DNA from: Anaerozeibacter quisquiliarum
Lineage (GTDB): Bacteria; Bacillota; Clostridia; Christensenellales; Aristaeellaceae
Length of the DNA stretch: 64,000 nt
Assembly: GCA_051162045.1 (NCBI GenBank)
Contig: JBISDI010000005.1
Reading direction: 5' to 3' (one strand)
Translations under genes and position numbers: made by a program
In this document: positions 32,351 to 40,747 of the stretch, one piece after another
Layout of the letters: every line of letters starts with the position of its first letter
Position numbering within the stretch: the first letter of the stretch is position 1
The notes under the pieces: generated by a model
The model's database searches: none
Seen by the model: only the letters and a program-made list of their open reading frames with translations
Told to the model about the DNA's origin: nothing

Positions 32351-32702
32351 TTCGGCGCACGGCTCGAAAAAAAGGGCGCGCGGCGTCGTTGGCCACCGTG
32401 GCCGTCATGACCCGCCCGAACCGCTGGAACGAGTTCACGATGGCGTCCGCCCGCCTGCGCGCCGCCGCACGCAAACGAGGCCATCGCGATTGCGAACGGC
32501 GAGGGGGGGCGGGTTCATGCCGTCGGCATGTAAACGCGTCCGCGCGTACAAGCGTAAGATGGCGAGCCGAGGCCGCCGATCAAATGAAAAGGGGAAGGGC
32601 TATGAGGCTTCGGATGCACACGGCTGCTTGGGAAGGGAAGATGCGCGCGTTTTCGCAGACGCAGGACGGCTTCGCGCTCGACGGGGGCCGAAAACGAGGT
32701 CA
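32351..32702. other. Gap upstream of the helicase gene
   Basis: About 350 bases with no recognised gene. Open frames in both directions have a low-complexity, Arg/Ser/Pro-rich look and no ribosome site. A short dyad GCCGTCGGCATG lies near 32518. Confidence 0.4.
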
Positions 32703-32870
32703 CTCCCTCCCCAGAGGAGTGTCCACAGGCGGGTGGCGCCCTGTTGCTTTCCCCGATGAAGCTTGGATGGCGCGATCCACCGGTTGAATCCATCGCCCAA
32801 GCTTCGAGTCCTGCAATCGGGTCGCCACCCAGCCTCTGCGGAGGTACTCCTCAGAGTGGGGAATGGGGAG
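32703..32870. repeat. Large imperfect palindrome after the GlsB/YeaQ gene
   Basis: The outer parts pair over long stretches: CTCCCTCCCCAGAGGAGT...GGGTGGCG (32703-32738) against CGCCACCC...ACTCCTCAGAGTGGGGA..GGGGAG (32823-32870), with AAGCTT on both sides further in and a centre near 32785. It lies six bases past the stop of the minus-strand GlsB-type gene. Its sequence is not the same as the 7444-7610 element. A terminator-like or mobile palindromic role is possible. Confidence 0.5.
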
Positions 32871-32876
32871 GATAAG

Positions 32877-33134
32877 TCAGCGCGCCGCCTTCGAAATCGC
32901 GCCCACAATAAACAGCAGCACACACGCGCCGAGGATGGCAATGAGCAGGCTGTAGAGGTTGAAGCCCGACACGGTGCCCAGGCCGAACAGCGACGCGATC
33001 CAGCCGCCGATGCCCGCACCCACCACGCCCACCAGGATGTTGGCCAGCGCGCCCATGCGCGCGTCCTTGCCCATGATTAGGCTGGCGATCCAGCCGGCCA
33101 GCGCACCGAGGATGATCCATGCGAACAAGCCCAT
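32877..33134 (-). CDS. GlsB/YeaQ/YmgE family membrane protein
   Basis: An 85-residue protein of three membrane helices, the transglycosylase-associated family: GLFAWIILGALAGWIASLIM, then the Gly-rich NILVGVVGAGIGGWIASLFG and a final IAILGACVLLFIVGAIS. The family is often stress-induced; the true function is not known. AGGAGGG lies seven bases upstream of the ATG. Single gene, divergent from the phosphate transporter. Confidence 0.92.
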   Translation of the reverse strand: MGLFAWIILGALAGWIASLIMGKDARMGALANILVGVVGAGIGGWIASLFGLGTVSGFNLYSLLIAILGACVLLFIVGAISKAAR

Positions 33135-33197
33135 AGAAGTCCCTCCTTTTTGTGCATAGTATACGCTTGCCGCGTGAAGAAAATGCGCGGACGAATC

Positions 33198-33227
33198 TTG
33201 CCAAATTTACAGCGTCCGGGGTATGAT
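33198..33227 (+). promoter_or_regulatory. Promoter of the phosphate transporter gene
   Basis: TTGCCA (33198-33203), 18-base spacer, TATGAT (33222-33227). Transcription would begin near 33234, which rules out the in-frame ATG at 33223. Confidence 0.6.
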
Positions 33228-33264
33228 AAGTAGGTTGAGAATGTGCTTGATTGGAGCGATGTGC

Positions 33265-34284
33265 TTGAGCGTTTCCTTCGTCGTCACCGTCATCTTGGTG
33301 TTGGGCGTGGTGTTTGTCAACGGCTGGACCGACGCGCCCAACGCGATCGCGACCGCGGTGTCGACGCGCGTGCTGCGCCCGCGCCCGGCGATTGTGCTGT
33401 CGGCCGTGTTCAACTGCCTGGGCGCGCTATTCATGACCGCCGTCAACGCGCGGGTGGCGTTCACGATTTCCAACTTGGTAGACTTTGGCGAGGCCGCGGG
33501 CGGTCGGGCCAGCGTGGCGCTGGCCGCGGCGCTGGTCGCGATCGTGGTGTGGGCGGTGGGCGCGTGGTACTTCGGCATCCCCACCAGCGAGAGCCACGCG
33601 CTGATTGCGGGCGTCACCGGCTCGGCGATGGCGCTGGGCGGGTTCTCCTCGGTCAACGGCGGCGAGTGGATCAAGGTGGTTCAAGGGCTCGTGCTGTCCT
33701 CGGTGATCGGGTTCGCCTTTGGCTTCTTGATGACCAAGCTAATCATGATCGTCTGCCGTCATCTGGACCGTCGGCGCGCCAATCGCTTCTTCTCGCGCGG
33801 GCAGGTGGCTGGCGCGGCCGCGATGAGCTTTTTGCACGGCGCGCAGGACGGCCAGAAGTTCATGGGCGTGTTCATGCTGGCGCTGTTCCTGAACGGACAC
33901 GCCATGCGCGCCCCCGACGGCGGGTTTGCGATGCCGCTGTGGGTGATCCTGCTGTGCTCGCTGGTGATGGGGCTGGGCACTTCGATCGGCGGCTACCGCA
34001 TCATCAAGGCGGTGGGCATGGACATGGTCAAGCTCGAAAAGTACCAGGGCTTTGCCGCCGACCTGTCGGCCGCCATCTGCCTGCTGTTTGCCTCGCTGAC
34101 CGGCATTCCGGTCAGCACCACCCACACCAAGACCACCGCGATCATGGGCGTGGGCATCGCCAACCGCCGCCGTTCGGTGGACTTCTCGGTGGTGCGCGAT
34201 ATGTTCGTCGCCTGGGTCTTGACCTTTCCCGGTTGCGGCCTGATCGGCTACCTGACCAGCCTGCTGTTCATCAAGGTTTTTTAG
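33265..34284 (+). CDS. pit: Inorganic phosphate transporter, PiT family
   Basis: A membrane carrier of about 339 residues with ten or so helices. Both Pit signatures are present: NGWTDAPNAIATAVSTRVL near the start and IPVSTTHTKTTAIMGVG near the end, plus GIPTSESHAL. It takes up phosphate with cations. Start: the promoter at 33198-33227 makes ATG 33223 impossible and 33241 almost leaderless; GGAG at 33253-33256 fits TTG 33265 best, with ATG 33259 as alternative. Paired with a DUF47 gene, the usual partner. Its TAG stop is the first triplet of a short palindrome. Confidence 0.92.
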   Translation: MSVSFVVTVILVLGVVFVNGWTDAPNAIATAVSTRVLRPRPAIVLSAVFNCLGALFMTAVNARVAFTISNLVDFGEAAGGRASVALAAALVAIVVWAVGAWYFGIPTSESHALIAGVTGSAMALGGFSSVNGGEWIKVVQGLVLSSVIGFAFGFLMTKLIMIVCRHLDRRRANRFFSRGQVAGAAAMSFLHGAQDGQKFMGVFMLALFLNGHAMRAPDGGFAMPLWVILLCSLVMGLGTSIGGYRIIKAVGMDMVKLEKYQGFAADLSAAICLLFASLTGIPVSTTHTKTTAIMGVGIANRRRSVDFSVVRDMFVAWVLTFPGCGLIGYLTSLLFIKVF

Positions 34285-34345
34285 GGAAGCGCTGAGCGCG
34301 GGAAAGCACCCGCCGGCCGGCGCCGGAATAGATCAGCGGCTCCCT
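34282..34345. repeat. Short palindromic element after pit
   Basis: TAGGGAAGCGCTGA (34282-34295) pairs with TCAGCGGCTCCCT (34333-34345), 11 of 13 positions, around a GC-rich centre with its own CCGGCCGG dyad. It begins at the pit stop codon and resembles the end of the 7444-7610 element (TAGGTAAGCGCTGA then AAAGCAC). Confidence 0.6.
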
Positions 34346-34374
34346 GGAGCCTGACATGAAAGGAACGATGTGCC

Positions 34375-34986
34375 ATGAAGAAGGAACTGGACTATTTTGA
34401 GCGCTTTGCCGAGATGTCGGACGCCGGCGTGCGCGCCGCGAAGCTGCTGGTCGATCTGATCGCCGACTACCGCGACGTGTCGGCCAAGGCCGACGCGATC
34501 CACGCGATCGAGCACGAGGCGGACGAGCTGTTTCACGAGATGGCGGTGGCGCTCAACCGCGCGTTCATCACGCCGATCGACCGCGAGGACATCCTGATGG
34601 TGGCCGAGAAGATCGACAGCATCATCGACGGCATCGAGGATGTGGCCAACCTGTTCGACATGCTGTCGGTGACCGAAGTCAGGCCCGAAGCGCGCTCGCT
34701 CGCCGAGGTGGTGCTCAAGTGCTGCGAGCGGCTGCACGAGCAGGTGCAGGCGTTTCGGGGCTTCAAGAACGCCAAGACGCTCAACGAGTTGGGCATTGAG
34801 GTCAATTGCCTCGAGGAGGAGGGCGACCGGCTGCACCGCGGCATCATCAAGGATCTCTACCGCTCGGGCGAGGACGTACTGCTGATCCTCAAGTGGCGCG
34901 ACATCTACGACACGATGGAGACCGTGCTCGACATGTGCGAGGACGTGGCCGACCTGATGTCGGGGCTGGCGATCAAGAACGGATAA
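34375..34986 (+). CDS. DUF47/PhoU-like protein, Pit accessory
   Basis: A 203-residue all-helical protein of the DUF47 (TIGR00153) family, related in fold to PhoU. Motifs EHEADELFHEMAVALNRAFITPIDREDI and EEEGDRLHRGIIKDLY are typical. DUF47 genes almost always accompany Pit-type transporters and are thought to regulate them at the membrane face. ATG 34375 has GAAAGGAACGATG upstream. It follows pit by 90 bases that contain a palindromic element. Confidence 0.92.
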   Translation: MKKELDYFERFAEMSDAGVRAAKLLVDLIADYRDVSAKADAIHAIEHEADELFHEMAVALNRAFITPIDREDILMVAEKIDSIIDGIEDVANLFDMLSVTEVRPEARSLAEVVLKCCERLHEQVQAFRGFKNAKTLNELGIEVNCLEEEGDRLHRGIIKDLYRSGEDVLLILKWRDIYDTMETVLDMCEDVADLMSGLAIKNG

Positions 34987-35010
34987 TCAAAGTGGAGGAG
35001 GCGAACGGAC

Positions 35011-35685
35011 ATGGGCGAGCCGGGCTTTGCGCGCAACACGTCGGAGCGCACGAAAACCGAGTGGGCGCAGGGGTTGCTTACCTTGGTAACCGGTCTCACC
35101 ATCGCGCACCTGGGCGTCACGCTGTTCCTGGTCTCGGGGCTGGGCTCCGACCCGTTCACCATCTTCATCGAGGGTCTGGCGCGCAGCGTGGGGCTGAGCA
35201 TCGGCACGGTGCACGTGATCGTGCTGATCTCGTTGATGGCGCTGATGCTGCTGACCACCAAGGGCTACGTCAAGCCGGGCACCGCCGTGTGCGCGTTCCT
35301 CGGCGGGTGGATCATCGACTTCTTTTTATGGGTGCTGGGCGGGCGGATCGGCCCGGCCTCGCCGATGCCTGTGCGCCTTGCCGTGATGGTGCTGGGCGTG
35401 ATCGTGCTGAGCCTCGGCATGTCGGTCGTCATCAAGAGCAACTCGGGCACGGGGCCGAACGACCTGATCGCCATGATCTTGACGGATAAAATCAGCGCGC
35501 GCCGGCCGGTCGGCTTTCGCTGGGTGCGCATCGGCTGCGACGTGTTCTTCGCGCTGGTCGGGCTCGCGCTGGGCGGCACGATCGGCATCGGCACCGCGGC
35601 CGCGATTGTGCTGACCGGCCCGGCGGTGCAGTTTTTCCTGCCGCACAGTGAAAAGGCCATTCATCTGTTTTTTCCCTCGATTTAA
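35011..35685 (+). CDS. YitT/YczE-family membrane protein
   Basis: A 224-residue protein with five to six membrane helices in the YczE/YyaS/YitT group: LTLVTGLTIAHLGVTLFLVSGLGSDPFTIFIEGL, KSNSGTGPNDLIAMIL and RIGCDVFFALVGLALGGTIGIGTAAAIVLTGP in segments. These are probable transporters with no certain substrate. GGAGGAGG precedes the ATG, 24 bases after the DUF47 gene, so it is likely in the pit operon. Confidence 0.88.
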   Translation: MGEPGFARNTSERTKTEWAQGLLTLVTGLTIAHLGVTLFLVSGLGSDPFTIFIEGLARSVGLSIGTVHVIVLISLMALMLLTTKGYVKPGTAVCAFLGGWIIDFFLWVLGGRIGPASPMPVRLAVMVLGVIVLSLGMSVVIKSNSGTGPNDLIAMILTDKISARRPVGFRWVRIGCDVFFALVGLALGGTIGIGTAAAIVLTGPAVQFFLPHSEKAIHLFFPSI

Positions 35686-35755
35686 CAAATTGGCTTTATC
35701 TTTTGACAAGACCAGTCGATATATGGGTTAGGATGGATAAGGGGGAGAAATCAAC

Positions 35756-36391
35756 ATGATTAACGAAGTCAAGCTCGGTCAGGCGGCGCAGGTACAGGCG
35801 CAGCAAGCCGAGAAGGCCCCGAGGCAGATAAGCAGGGCCGAGGTGGTGGCCACCCAAGCGCAGAAAAACGCTCAGGAGGCCAAGCGGGTTCAGATTGACG
35901 GCGACAAGGTTGAGTTTGGCGCGAAGAGCTTTGCGCCGCCGCCCACCTACGGTCGCAAGTTGACGCCCGAGCAGGTGCAAGCGCTCAAGTCGCGCTCGGA
36001 GCGGGCGTACAGCCACCTGAGCGGCCTGGTCGATCAGATGCTCGGCGAGCAGGTCAAGCGCACCGGCAGGAAGCGCCGGCCGGCCGATTTGACCAGCGAG
36101 GTGCTCGGTGCGGCCCGGACCGAGCAGACCGACTTCTTCAACGACAAGGAGTGGGGGGTCGAGGCGGTCAGCGACCGGATCGTGGACTTTGCCAAGAACC
36201 TCGCCGACGGCGACATGTCGAAGTTTGAGAAGCTCAAGGGCGCGATCGAGAAGGGCTTCGGCATGGCAAGGAAGTCGCTGGGCGGCAAGTTGCCCGACAT
36301 CAGCCAGGCCACCTACGCGGCGACCATGAAGAAGCTGGACGCCTGGAAAAACGGCACGGGGGCGAAGACCGGCACGGAGAAGACGGAATGA
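35756..36391 (+). CDS. Uncharacterised protein
   Basis: A 211-residue soluble protein without signal peptide. Residues 1-45 are Gln/Ala/Lys-rich and probably helical; residue 60 onward contains PPTYGRKLTPEQVQALKSRSERAYSHLSGLVDQML and a C-terminal DMSKFEKLKGAIEKGFGMARKSLGGKLPDISQATY, all strongly helical. I do not recognise the family. The start has AAGGGGGAG upstream. It is followed by a strong hairpin and stands apart from the pit cluster by 70 bases containing a possible TTGACA box at 35703. Confidence 0.75.
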   Translation: MINEVKLGQAAQVQAQQAEKAPRQISRAEVVATQAQKNAQEAKRVQIDGDKVEFGAKSFAPPPTYGRKLTPEQVQALKSRSERAYSHLSGLVDQMLGEQVKRTGRKRRPADLTSEVLGAARTEQTDFFNDKEWGVEAVSDRIVDFAKNLADGDMSKFEKLKGAIEKGFGMARKSLGGKLPDISQATYAATMKKLDAWKNGTGAKTGTEKTE

Positions 36392-36426
36392 CCGTTAAGG
36401 TTGCACCCCAAACCGCACAGACATAA

Positions 36427-36460
36427 CGAGGCCGCGGCGCGCAAACGCGCCGCGGCCTCG
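36427..36460. terminator. Perfect 15-base-pair hairpin between convergent genes
   Basis: CGAGGCCGCGGCGCG (36427-36441), loop CAAA, and the exact complement (36446-36460). No T-run, but the position between two gene ends suggests a bidirectional terminator. Confidence 0.65.
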
Positions 36461-36477
36461 TCCGTACCATGGAAATG

Positions 36478-37293
36478 TCAGGACTTGAGCCCGCTCATCT
36501 TGACGCCCTCGACCAGATACCTTTGCAGCACGAAGAACAGTGCGATCGTGGGCAGTACGGCAATCACGCCGGCCGCCATGATGGCGTTCCAAGGCGAGTC
36601 GTTGCGCCCGATGAAGTCGGCGATGGCCACCTGCAGCACCCATTTACTCTGGTCCTGATTGACGACCAGCGGCCAGATGTAGCTGTTCCAGTTGGCGATG
36701 AAGAACGCCACGGCCAGCGTGATGGAGATGGACTTCGACAGCGGCAGGAAGATGCGCAGGTAGGTGGCAAACGGCGAGCAGCCGTCGATCTCGGCGGCCT
36801 CCTCGAGCTCCTTTGGGATCGTCAGGAAAAATTGCCGGAACAAAAAGATGCCGTAAGCATGCGGGATGGCGGGCACGATCATGCCCGCGTAGGAGTTGAG
36901 CATGCCCATCCGCTTGACCAGGATGAACAGCGGGATCATGATGACCGAGAACGGAATCATCAGCGTGCTTAAAATCCACAGAAACACCGCGCGCCTGCCG
37001 GGGAATTCGAGCCGCGCCAGCGCGTAACCCGCCATCGAGTGAAACAGAAGCGCCACGACGGTCACGCTGACGGACACCAGCAGCGAGTTGAAAAAATAGA
37101 TGTGGAAGTTGTGCTTGGCCACCAGGTCATAGCCGTCCGTCGAAAACCTGAGCGGAATCAGCCGCCCGTCGAACACGTCGGCCACCGGCTTGAAGGAGTT
37201 GACGACCATGATGTATACCGGCACCAGCAGGCAAAACGCGAGCGCTAAGGCAAACACGATCTTGACCGTCAGCAGCACCTTGTTGGTCTTCAT
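36478..37293 (-). CDS. Carbohydrate ABC transporter permease, MalG type
   Basis: A 271-residue inner-membrane permease with six helices. The EAA coupling loop reads ELEEAAEIDGCSPFATYLRI, followed by FLPLSKSISITLAVAFFIANWNSY, as in CUT1 MalG proteins; the family ending VEGVKMSGLKS is also present. It pairs with the MalF-type gene, whose stop it overlaps by four bases. Sugar unknown; the neighbouring DUF2961/GH172 hydrolase suggests a fructan- or arabinan-like oligosaccharide. Confidence 0.93.
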   Translation of the reverse strand: MKTNKVLLTVKIVFALALAFCLLVPVYIMVVNSFKPVADVFDGRLIPLRFSTDGYDLVAKHNFHIYFFNSLLVSVSVTVVALLFHSMAGYALARLEFPGRRAVFLWILSTLMIPFSVIMIPLFILVKRMGMLNSYAGMIVPAIPHAYGIFLFRQFFLTIPKELEEAAEIDGCSPFATYLRIFLPLSKSISITLAVAFFIANWNSYIWPLVVNQDQSKWVLQVAIADFIGRNDSPWNAIMAAGVIAVLPTIALFFVLQRYLVEGVKMSGLKS

Positions 37294-38219
37294 TGCTCGC
37301 CCTCGCCTTTCTGCAGAAATTTCAGTTGGAATGCGCTGACGGCAAAGATCAGCGTGAACAGCACCACCGCCATCGCCGCGGCATAGCCCAGCTGCGAGTA
37401 CTGGAACGCGTTTGTGTAGATATGGAAAACCGTCACATTGGTCGCGTTGGCGGGGCCGCCGTTGGTCATGATCTTAATCAGATCAAACACCTGAAACGAG
37501 GCAATCGTAGTGACCAACAGCACGAAGGTGTTCACTTCGCGCAGCAGCGGAAAGGTGATGCTGCGAAAGAGCACGAACGCATTCGCGCCGTCCAGGCGCG
37601 CTGATTCGTAGTAACTCCTGGGCACATCCTTGAGCGCGGCCAGGAAGATGATCGAGTAGTAGCCCACCAGGCTCCATACCGAGATGAAGGCGATGCAGAA
37701 CAGCGCTTGCTTGGGGTTGCCGAGAAAGCTCTGCGGCGGCAGCCCCAGGGCCCGGAGCACGTCGTTGATGATGCCGCGCTGCGGGTCGAACATGAACAGC
37801 CACATCAGCGACGCCACCACGGTTGAAATCGCGAAGGGCACAAAGTAGACCGTGCGGAAAAAGCCCTCGGCGCGCTTGGGCAGCGAATCGACAAAGAGCG
37901 CCAGCAGCAACGAGGCGCAGAAGATCATCGGCACGAACATCAGGGTGTAGAGAAGCGTCTTGACGAGCGAATCCCAGAACACCTTGTCGCGTAGCAGGTT
38001 CAGGTAGTTTTGAAAAGCGACAAAGGTCATCTTCGGGTTCAGGGCGTTCCAGCTGTGAAAGCTGGTGTACACCGAGAGCACGACCGGCAAGAACAGGAAC
38101 ACCAACAGGCCGATCACGTCCGGCGCGAGCATCAGGTACGCAAACAGCGCGCGCTGGGCTTTCTGGCTGCGCAATTTGCGCGTCTTTGGGGCTACCGGGT
38201 GTATGTCCAAACGCGTCAA
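37290..38219 (-). CDS. Carbohydrate ABC transporter permease, MalF type
   Basis: A 309-residue permease with six helices, after an N-terminal Arg/Lys-rich cytosolic tail. The EAA loop is YYESARLDGANAFVLFRSITFPLL. Helix ALFAYLMLAPDVIGLLVFLFLP is the typical first segment of CUT1 MalF proteins. It is coupled to the MalG gene by an ATGA overlap and separated from the binding-protein gene by a gap with a strong hairpin. Confidence 0.93.
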   Translation of the reverse strand: MTRLDIHPVAPKTRKLRSQKAQRALFAYLMLAPDVIGLLVFLFLPVVLSVYTSFHSWNALNPKMTFVAFQNYLNLLRDKVFWDSLVKTLLYTLMFVPMIFCASLLLALFVDSLPKRAEGFFRTVYFVPFAISTVVASLMWLFMFDPQRGIINDVLRALGLPPQSFLGNPKQALFCIAFISVWSLVGYYSIIFLAALKDVPRSYYESARLDGANAFVLFRSITFPLLREVNTFVLLVTTIASFQVFDLIKIMTNGGPANATNVTVFHIYTNAFQYSQLGYAAAMAVVLFTLIFAVSAFQLKFLQKGEGEQ

Positions 38220-38240
38220 CCTCCCTTTGCGGGCGTCGGG

Positions 38241-38297
38241 CGGGGCTGCCGCAAGCGCCGTTCGATGCGGGGCATCAAAGGCGCGTCTTGCGGCAGC
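38241..38297 (-). other. Intercistronic hairpin in the sugar transporter operon
   Basis: GGGCTGCCGCAAG (38241-38253) and its exact complement (38285-38297) frame a 31-base loop that itself contains GCGCC/GGCGC. It lies between the binding-protein and permease genes and probably lowers read-through or protects the upstream message, giving more binding protein than permease. Confidence 0.55.
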
Positions 38298-38344
38298 CCG
38301 GCGGCCGGATTCGCCGCGATCACGACGGGGAATCCGGGATCGGA

Positions 38345-39613
38345 TTACATGGAGCCTTGGAAGCTCTGCAGGAACAGGTCGATCTGCTCGTTGGCGGTCT
38401 TCGCCTCGGCGGCGGGGTCGGCGTCCGCAAACATCACGTTTTGCAGCGCGTTGCCGATCGCGTCGACGACCTCGGCCGGATAGCGCGGCTCGCCGATGGC
38501 GGTCTCGTAGATCTCATCGGTAAACACCTGGCGCAGGCCCTTCGAGTAGATGTCCTTGCCCGCTTCGACAACCGACTTGCGCGGGGAATAGGCGAACTTG
38601 ACGTCGGTGCACCACTTGAGCGGGTTGTCCACGCCCCCCGCGAAGCACCACATCGCGAACTTGGCGGCTTCGTCGGCATGCGCGCTGTTGGCGTTGACCA
38701 TGACCTTCCAACCGCCGGCGCAGGTGGCGGGCTTGCCGCCCGGCGCGACCGGCAGCGGCACGACGCCGATATTCTGGTCGGCGTACTTCTTTTCGAGGTC
38801 GGCGATGGCCCAGGTGCCGCTGACCTGCATCGCGGCCTGACCGGTACCCAAGAGGCTGATGTCAAAAGTGCCGGGGATCGAGATCTTGGAGGGTGCGCCC
38901 GCCTTGATTAGATCGCCCCACAGCTTCAGCGCGTCGACGGCGGCCTGGTTGTCAAAGCTGGCCTGTTTCTTTTCGACGTCCACGGCGTTCGCGCCGCCCT
39001 GCCAGAGGAAGGGGTACCAGGTAAAGTTCTGGTAGTATCCCTTGTTGGGCTCGATCAAAAGGCCGGCGATCTTGTCCTTGGTCAGCGCCGAGGTGGCGGC
39101 GATCAGTTCATCCCAGGTGGCGGGCGGCGCAATGCCCGCGGCGGACAGCATGTCCTTGTTGTAGTACAGCCCCAACAGCTCCACTTCAAACGGGATCGCG
39201 CAGATCTTGCCGTCCACGGTGACGGCTTCGATCGAGCTGGGCAGGAAGTCGTCCAGCAGCTCGGGCGTGAAGTAGGGCGTCAGATCCATCGCCAGAGAGC
39301 TGTTCGCATACTTCAGGAAGTCGCCCGGGCTCATGAAGAACACGTCCGGGCCCGCGCCCGCCGCGAAGGCGGTGGTCAGCTTGGAACTCATGTACTCGTC
39401 TTGCGGGATGACCACGAACTCGATCTCGACGCCCGGGTGCTCCTTCATGTACTGCTCGGGCAGCGAGGCCATGAAGTCCTTCTCGGCACTCGAATGGAAC
39501 GTCCAAAAGGTCAGCTTCACGGGGGCTTCGGCGAGAGCGACAGGGGATGCGGCGGTCGTCATCAGGATGGAGAGCACCAACGCGATGAGCAGGGCACGAA
39601 AAGCTTTCTTCAT
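38345..39613 (-). CDS. Extracellular sugar-binding protein (CUT1 transporter)
   Basis: A 422-residue exported protein of the type 1 extracellular solute-binding family. Signal peptide 1-28; then VKLTFWTFHSSAEKDFMASLPEQYMKEHPGVEIEFV, AGAGPDVFFMSPGDFLKYA and, near the middle, GQAAMQVSGTWAIADLEKKY, the usual binding-protein landmarks. It has no lipobox Cys, which is unusual for a Gram-positive binding protein. The ATG follows GGAGGTATA. Expression is probably controlled by the LacI operator at 39683. Confidence 0.92.
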   Translation of the reverse strand: MKKAFRALLIALVLSILMTTAASPVALAEAPVKLTFWTFHSSAEKDFMASLPEQYMKEHPGVEIEFVVIPQDEYMSSKLTTAFAAGAGPDVFFMSPGDFLKYANSSLAMDLTPYFTPELLDDFLPSSIEAVTVDGKICAIPFEVELLGLYYNKDMLSAAGIAPPATWDELIAATSALTKDKIAGLLIEPNKGYYQNFTWYPFLWQGGANAVDVEKKQASFDNQAAVDALKLWGDLIKAGAPSKISIPGTFDISLLGTGQAAMQVSGTWAIADLEKKYADQNIGVVPLPVAPGGKPATCAGGWKVMVNANSAHADEAAKFAMWCFAGGVDNPLKWCTDVKFAYSPRKSVVEAGKDIYSKGLRQVFTDEIYETAIGEPRYPAEVVDAIGNALQNVMFADADPAAEAKTANEQIDLFLQSFQGSM

Positions 39614-39682
39614 ACCTATACCTCCTACGGTCGATTATTTCGACAGCGCCCGTCCATCGCGGACGCTGCAAGACCCTAAAGA

Positions 39683-39696
39683 TGCAATCGATTGCA
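39683..39696. promoter_or_regulatory. LacI-family operator, site 1
   Basis: TGCAATCGATTGCA, a perfect 14-base palindrome, in the gap between the LacI-type gene and the binding-protein gene. The same 14 bases lie before the hydrolase gene (41860-41873). Confidence 0.85.
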
Positions 39697-39732
39697 GTTT
39701 GCCGGCAAGCGCCTCGGGGAATGCGTCCGGCG

Positions 39733-40740
39733 TTACGATTGGGCGCGGGCCGTGGATTCCCGGACGATCAATTCGGGCGCGAGGCGAATTTGCCTGCGCG
39801 GGACGCTTGCGTCGGCGATGCGCTCCATCAGGATCGTCGCGGCCAGCCGGCCGATCTCGCCCTCCTGCATGGCGACGGTGGTCAACCGGGGCGTGACCCG
39901 GTTGGAAAGTTCGGTATCGTCCATGCCGGTAATCGCGATGTCGCCGGGAATTGCGATGTTTTCTTCGGTACAGGCGGTCATCGCGCCCAGCGCGACCAGG
40001 TCGTTGGAGGTGACCACGGCGGTCACGTCGCGGTGCCGCTCAAGCAGCGCCTTCATCGAGGCATGTCCCTCGCGCTCGGAATAGTTGGCCTCATAGACCA
40101 GGGAATTATCCAGCGGGAAACTCGCCTCGCGCAGTGCGTCGCTGTAGCCGAGGTAGCGCTCAAGCCCGGTCTGCTCCCGTATGCTGCCGCCAAAGTAGGC
40201 GATTTTGCGGTGCCCGAGCTCGATCAGGTGCCGCGTGGCCAGTTTGATGCCCAGGTGCGTGTCCACGTATACGTAGTCGAAGCCGTCCTGTCCGTCCGGC
40301 GAGTCGTAGCGGTTGGTCAGCACGACCGGATAGTTCGACTGATTGATAGCGCCGATGTTCTCCTTTGAAAAGTGAAAGGAGACCATGATCATGCCGTCGA
40401 CCACCTTCTGGTTGAGCAGTTGGAGGGCCTTGAGTTCTTCTTCCAGGCTGTGCTTGGTGTAGTACAGCATGAACAGATAGCCGCTCTGCTCGAACACGCC
40501 GTTGGCGCCCTCGATCATCTTGAAATAGAAGGGGTTGCAGATGTCGGGCACCGCGAGCATCACGCGGTTGGTCTTCTTGGTTTTGAGGATCTTCGCGGAA
40601 TCGTTGATCGCGAAGTTCATCTGCTTTGCCACCCGGAACACCAGCTCCTGGTTCTGCTTCGAGCCTTGCCCGGAGAACACGCGGGAGACGGTGGAGGCCG
40701 ATACGCCGGCCGCCCGGGCGATGTCGTAAATCGTGCTCAT
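39733..40740 (-). CDS. LacI-family transcriptional regulator
   Basis: A 335-residue repressor. The N-terminal helix-turn-helix TIYDIARAAGVSASTVSRVF is textbook LacI, followed by the hinge and a type I periplasmic-binding-like sensor domain ending in RRQIRLAPELIVRESTA. The effector is probably a sugar from the hydrolase/transporter locus. It most likely binds TGCAATCGATTGCA before the hydrolase and binding-protein genes. It starts seven bases after the hydrolase stop without a visible ribosome site, so it is probably translated by coupling. Confidence 0.94.
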   Translation of the reverse strand: MSTIYDIARAAGVSASTVSRVFSGQGSKQNQELVFRVAKQMNFAINDSAKILKTKKTNRVMLAVPDICNPFYFKMIEGANGVFEQSGYLFMLYYTKHSLEEELKALQLLNQKVVDGMIMVSFHFSKENIGAINQSNYPVVLTNRYDSPDGQDGFDYVYVDTHLGIKLATRHLIELGHRKIAYFGGSIREQTGLERYLGYSDALREASFPLDNSLVYEANYSEREGHASMKALLERHRDVTAVVTSNDLVALGAMTACTEENIAIPGDIAITGMDDTELSNRVTPRLTTVAMQEGEIGRLAATILMERIADASVPRRQIRLAPELIVRESTARAQS

Positions 40741-40747
40741 ACGCGGG

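Noticed and set aside
32389..32793. Open frames on both strands in the gap upstream of the helicase
   Set aside because: Arg/Ser/Pro-rich, no ribosome sites, and they run into the large palindrome, whose structure explains the lack of stops.
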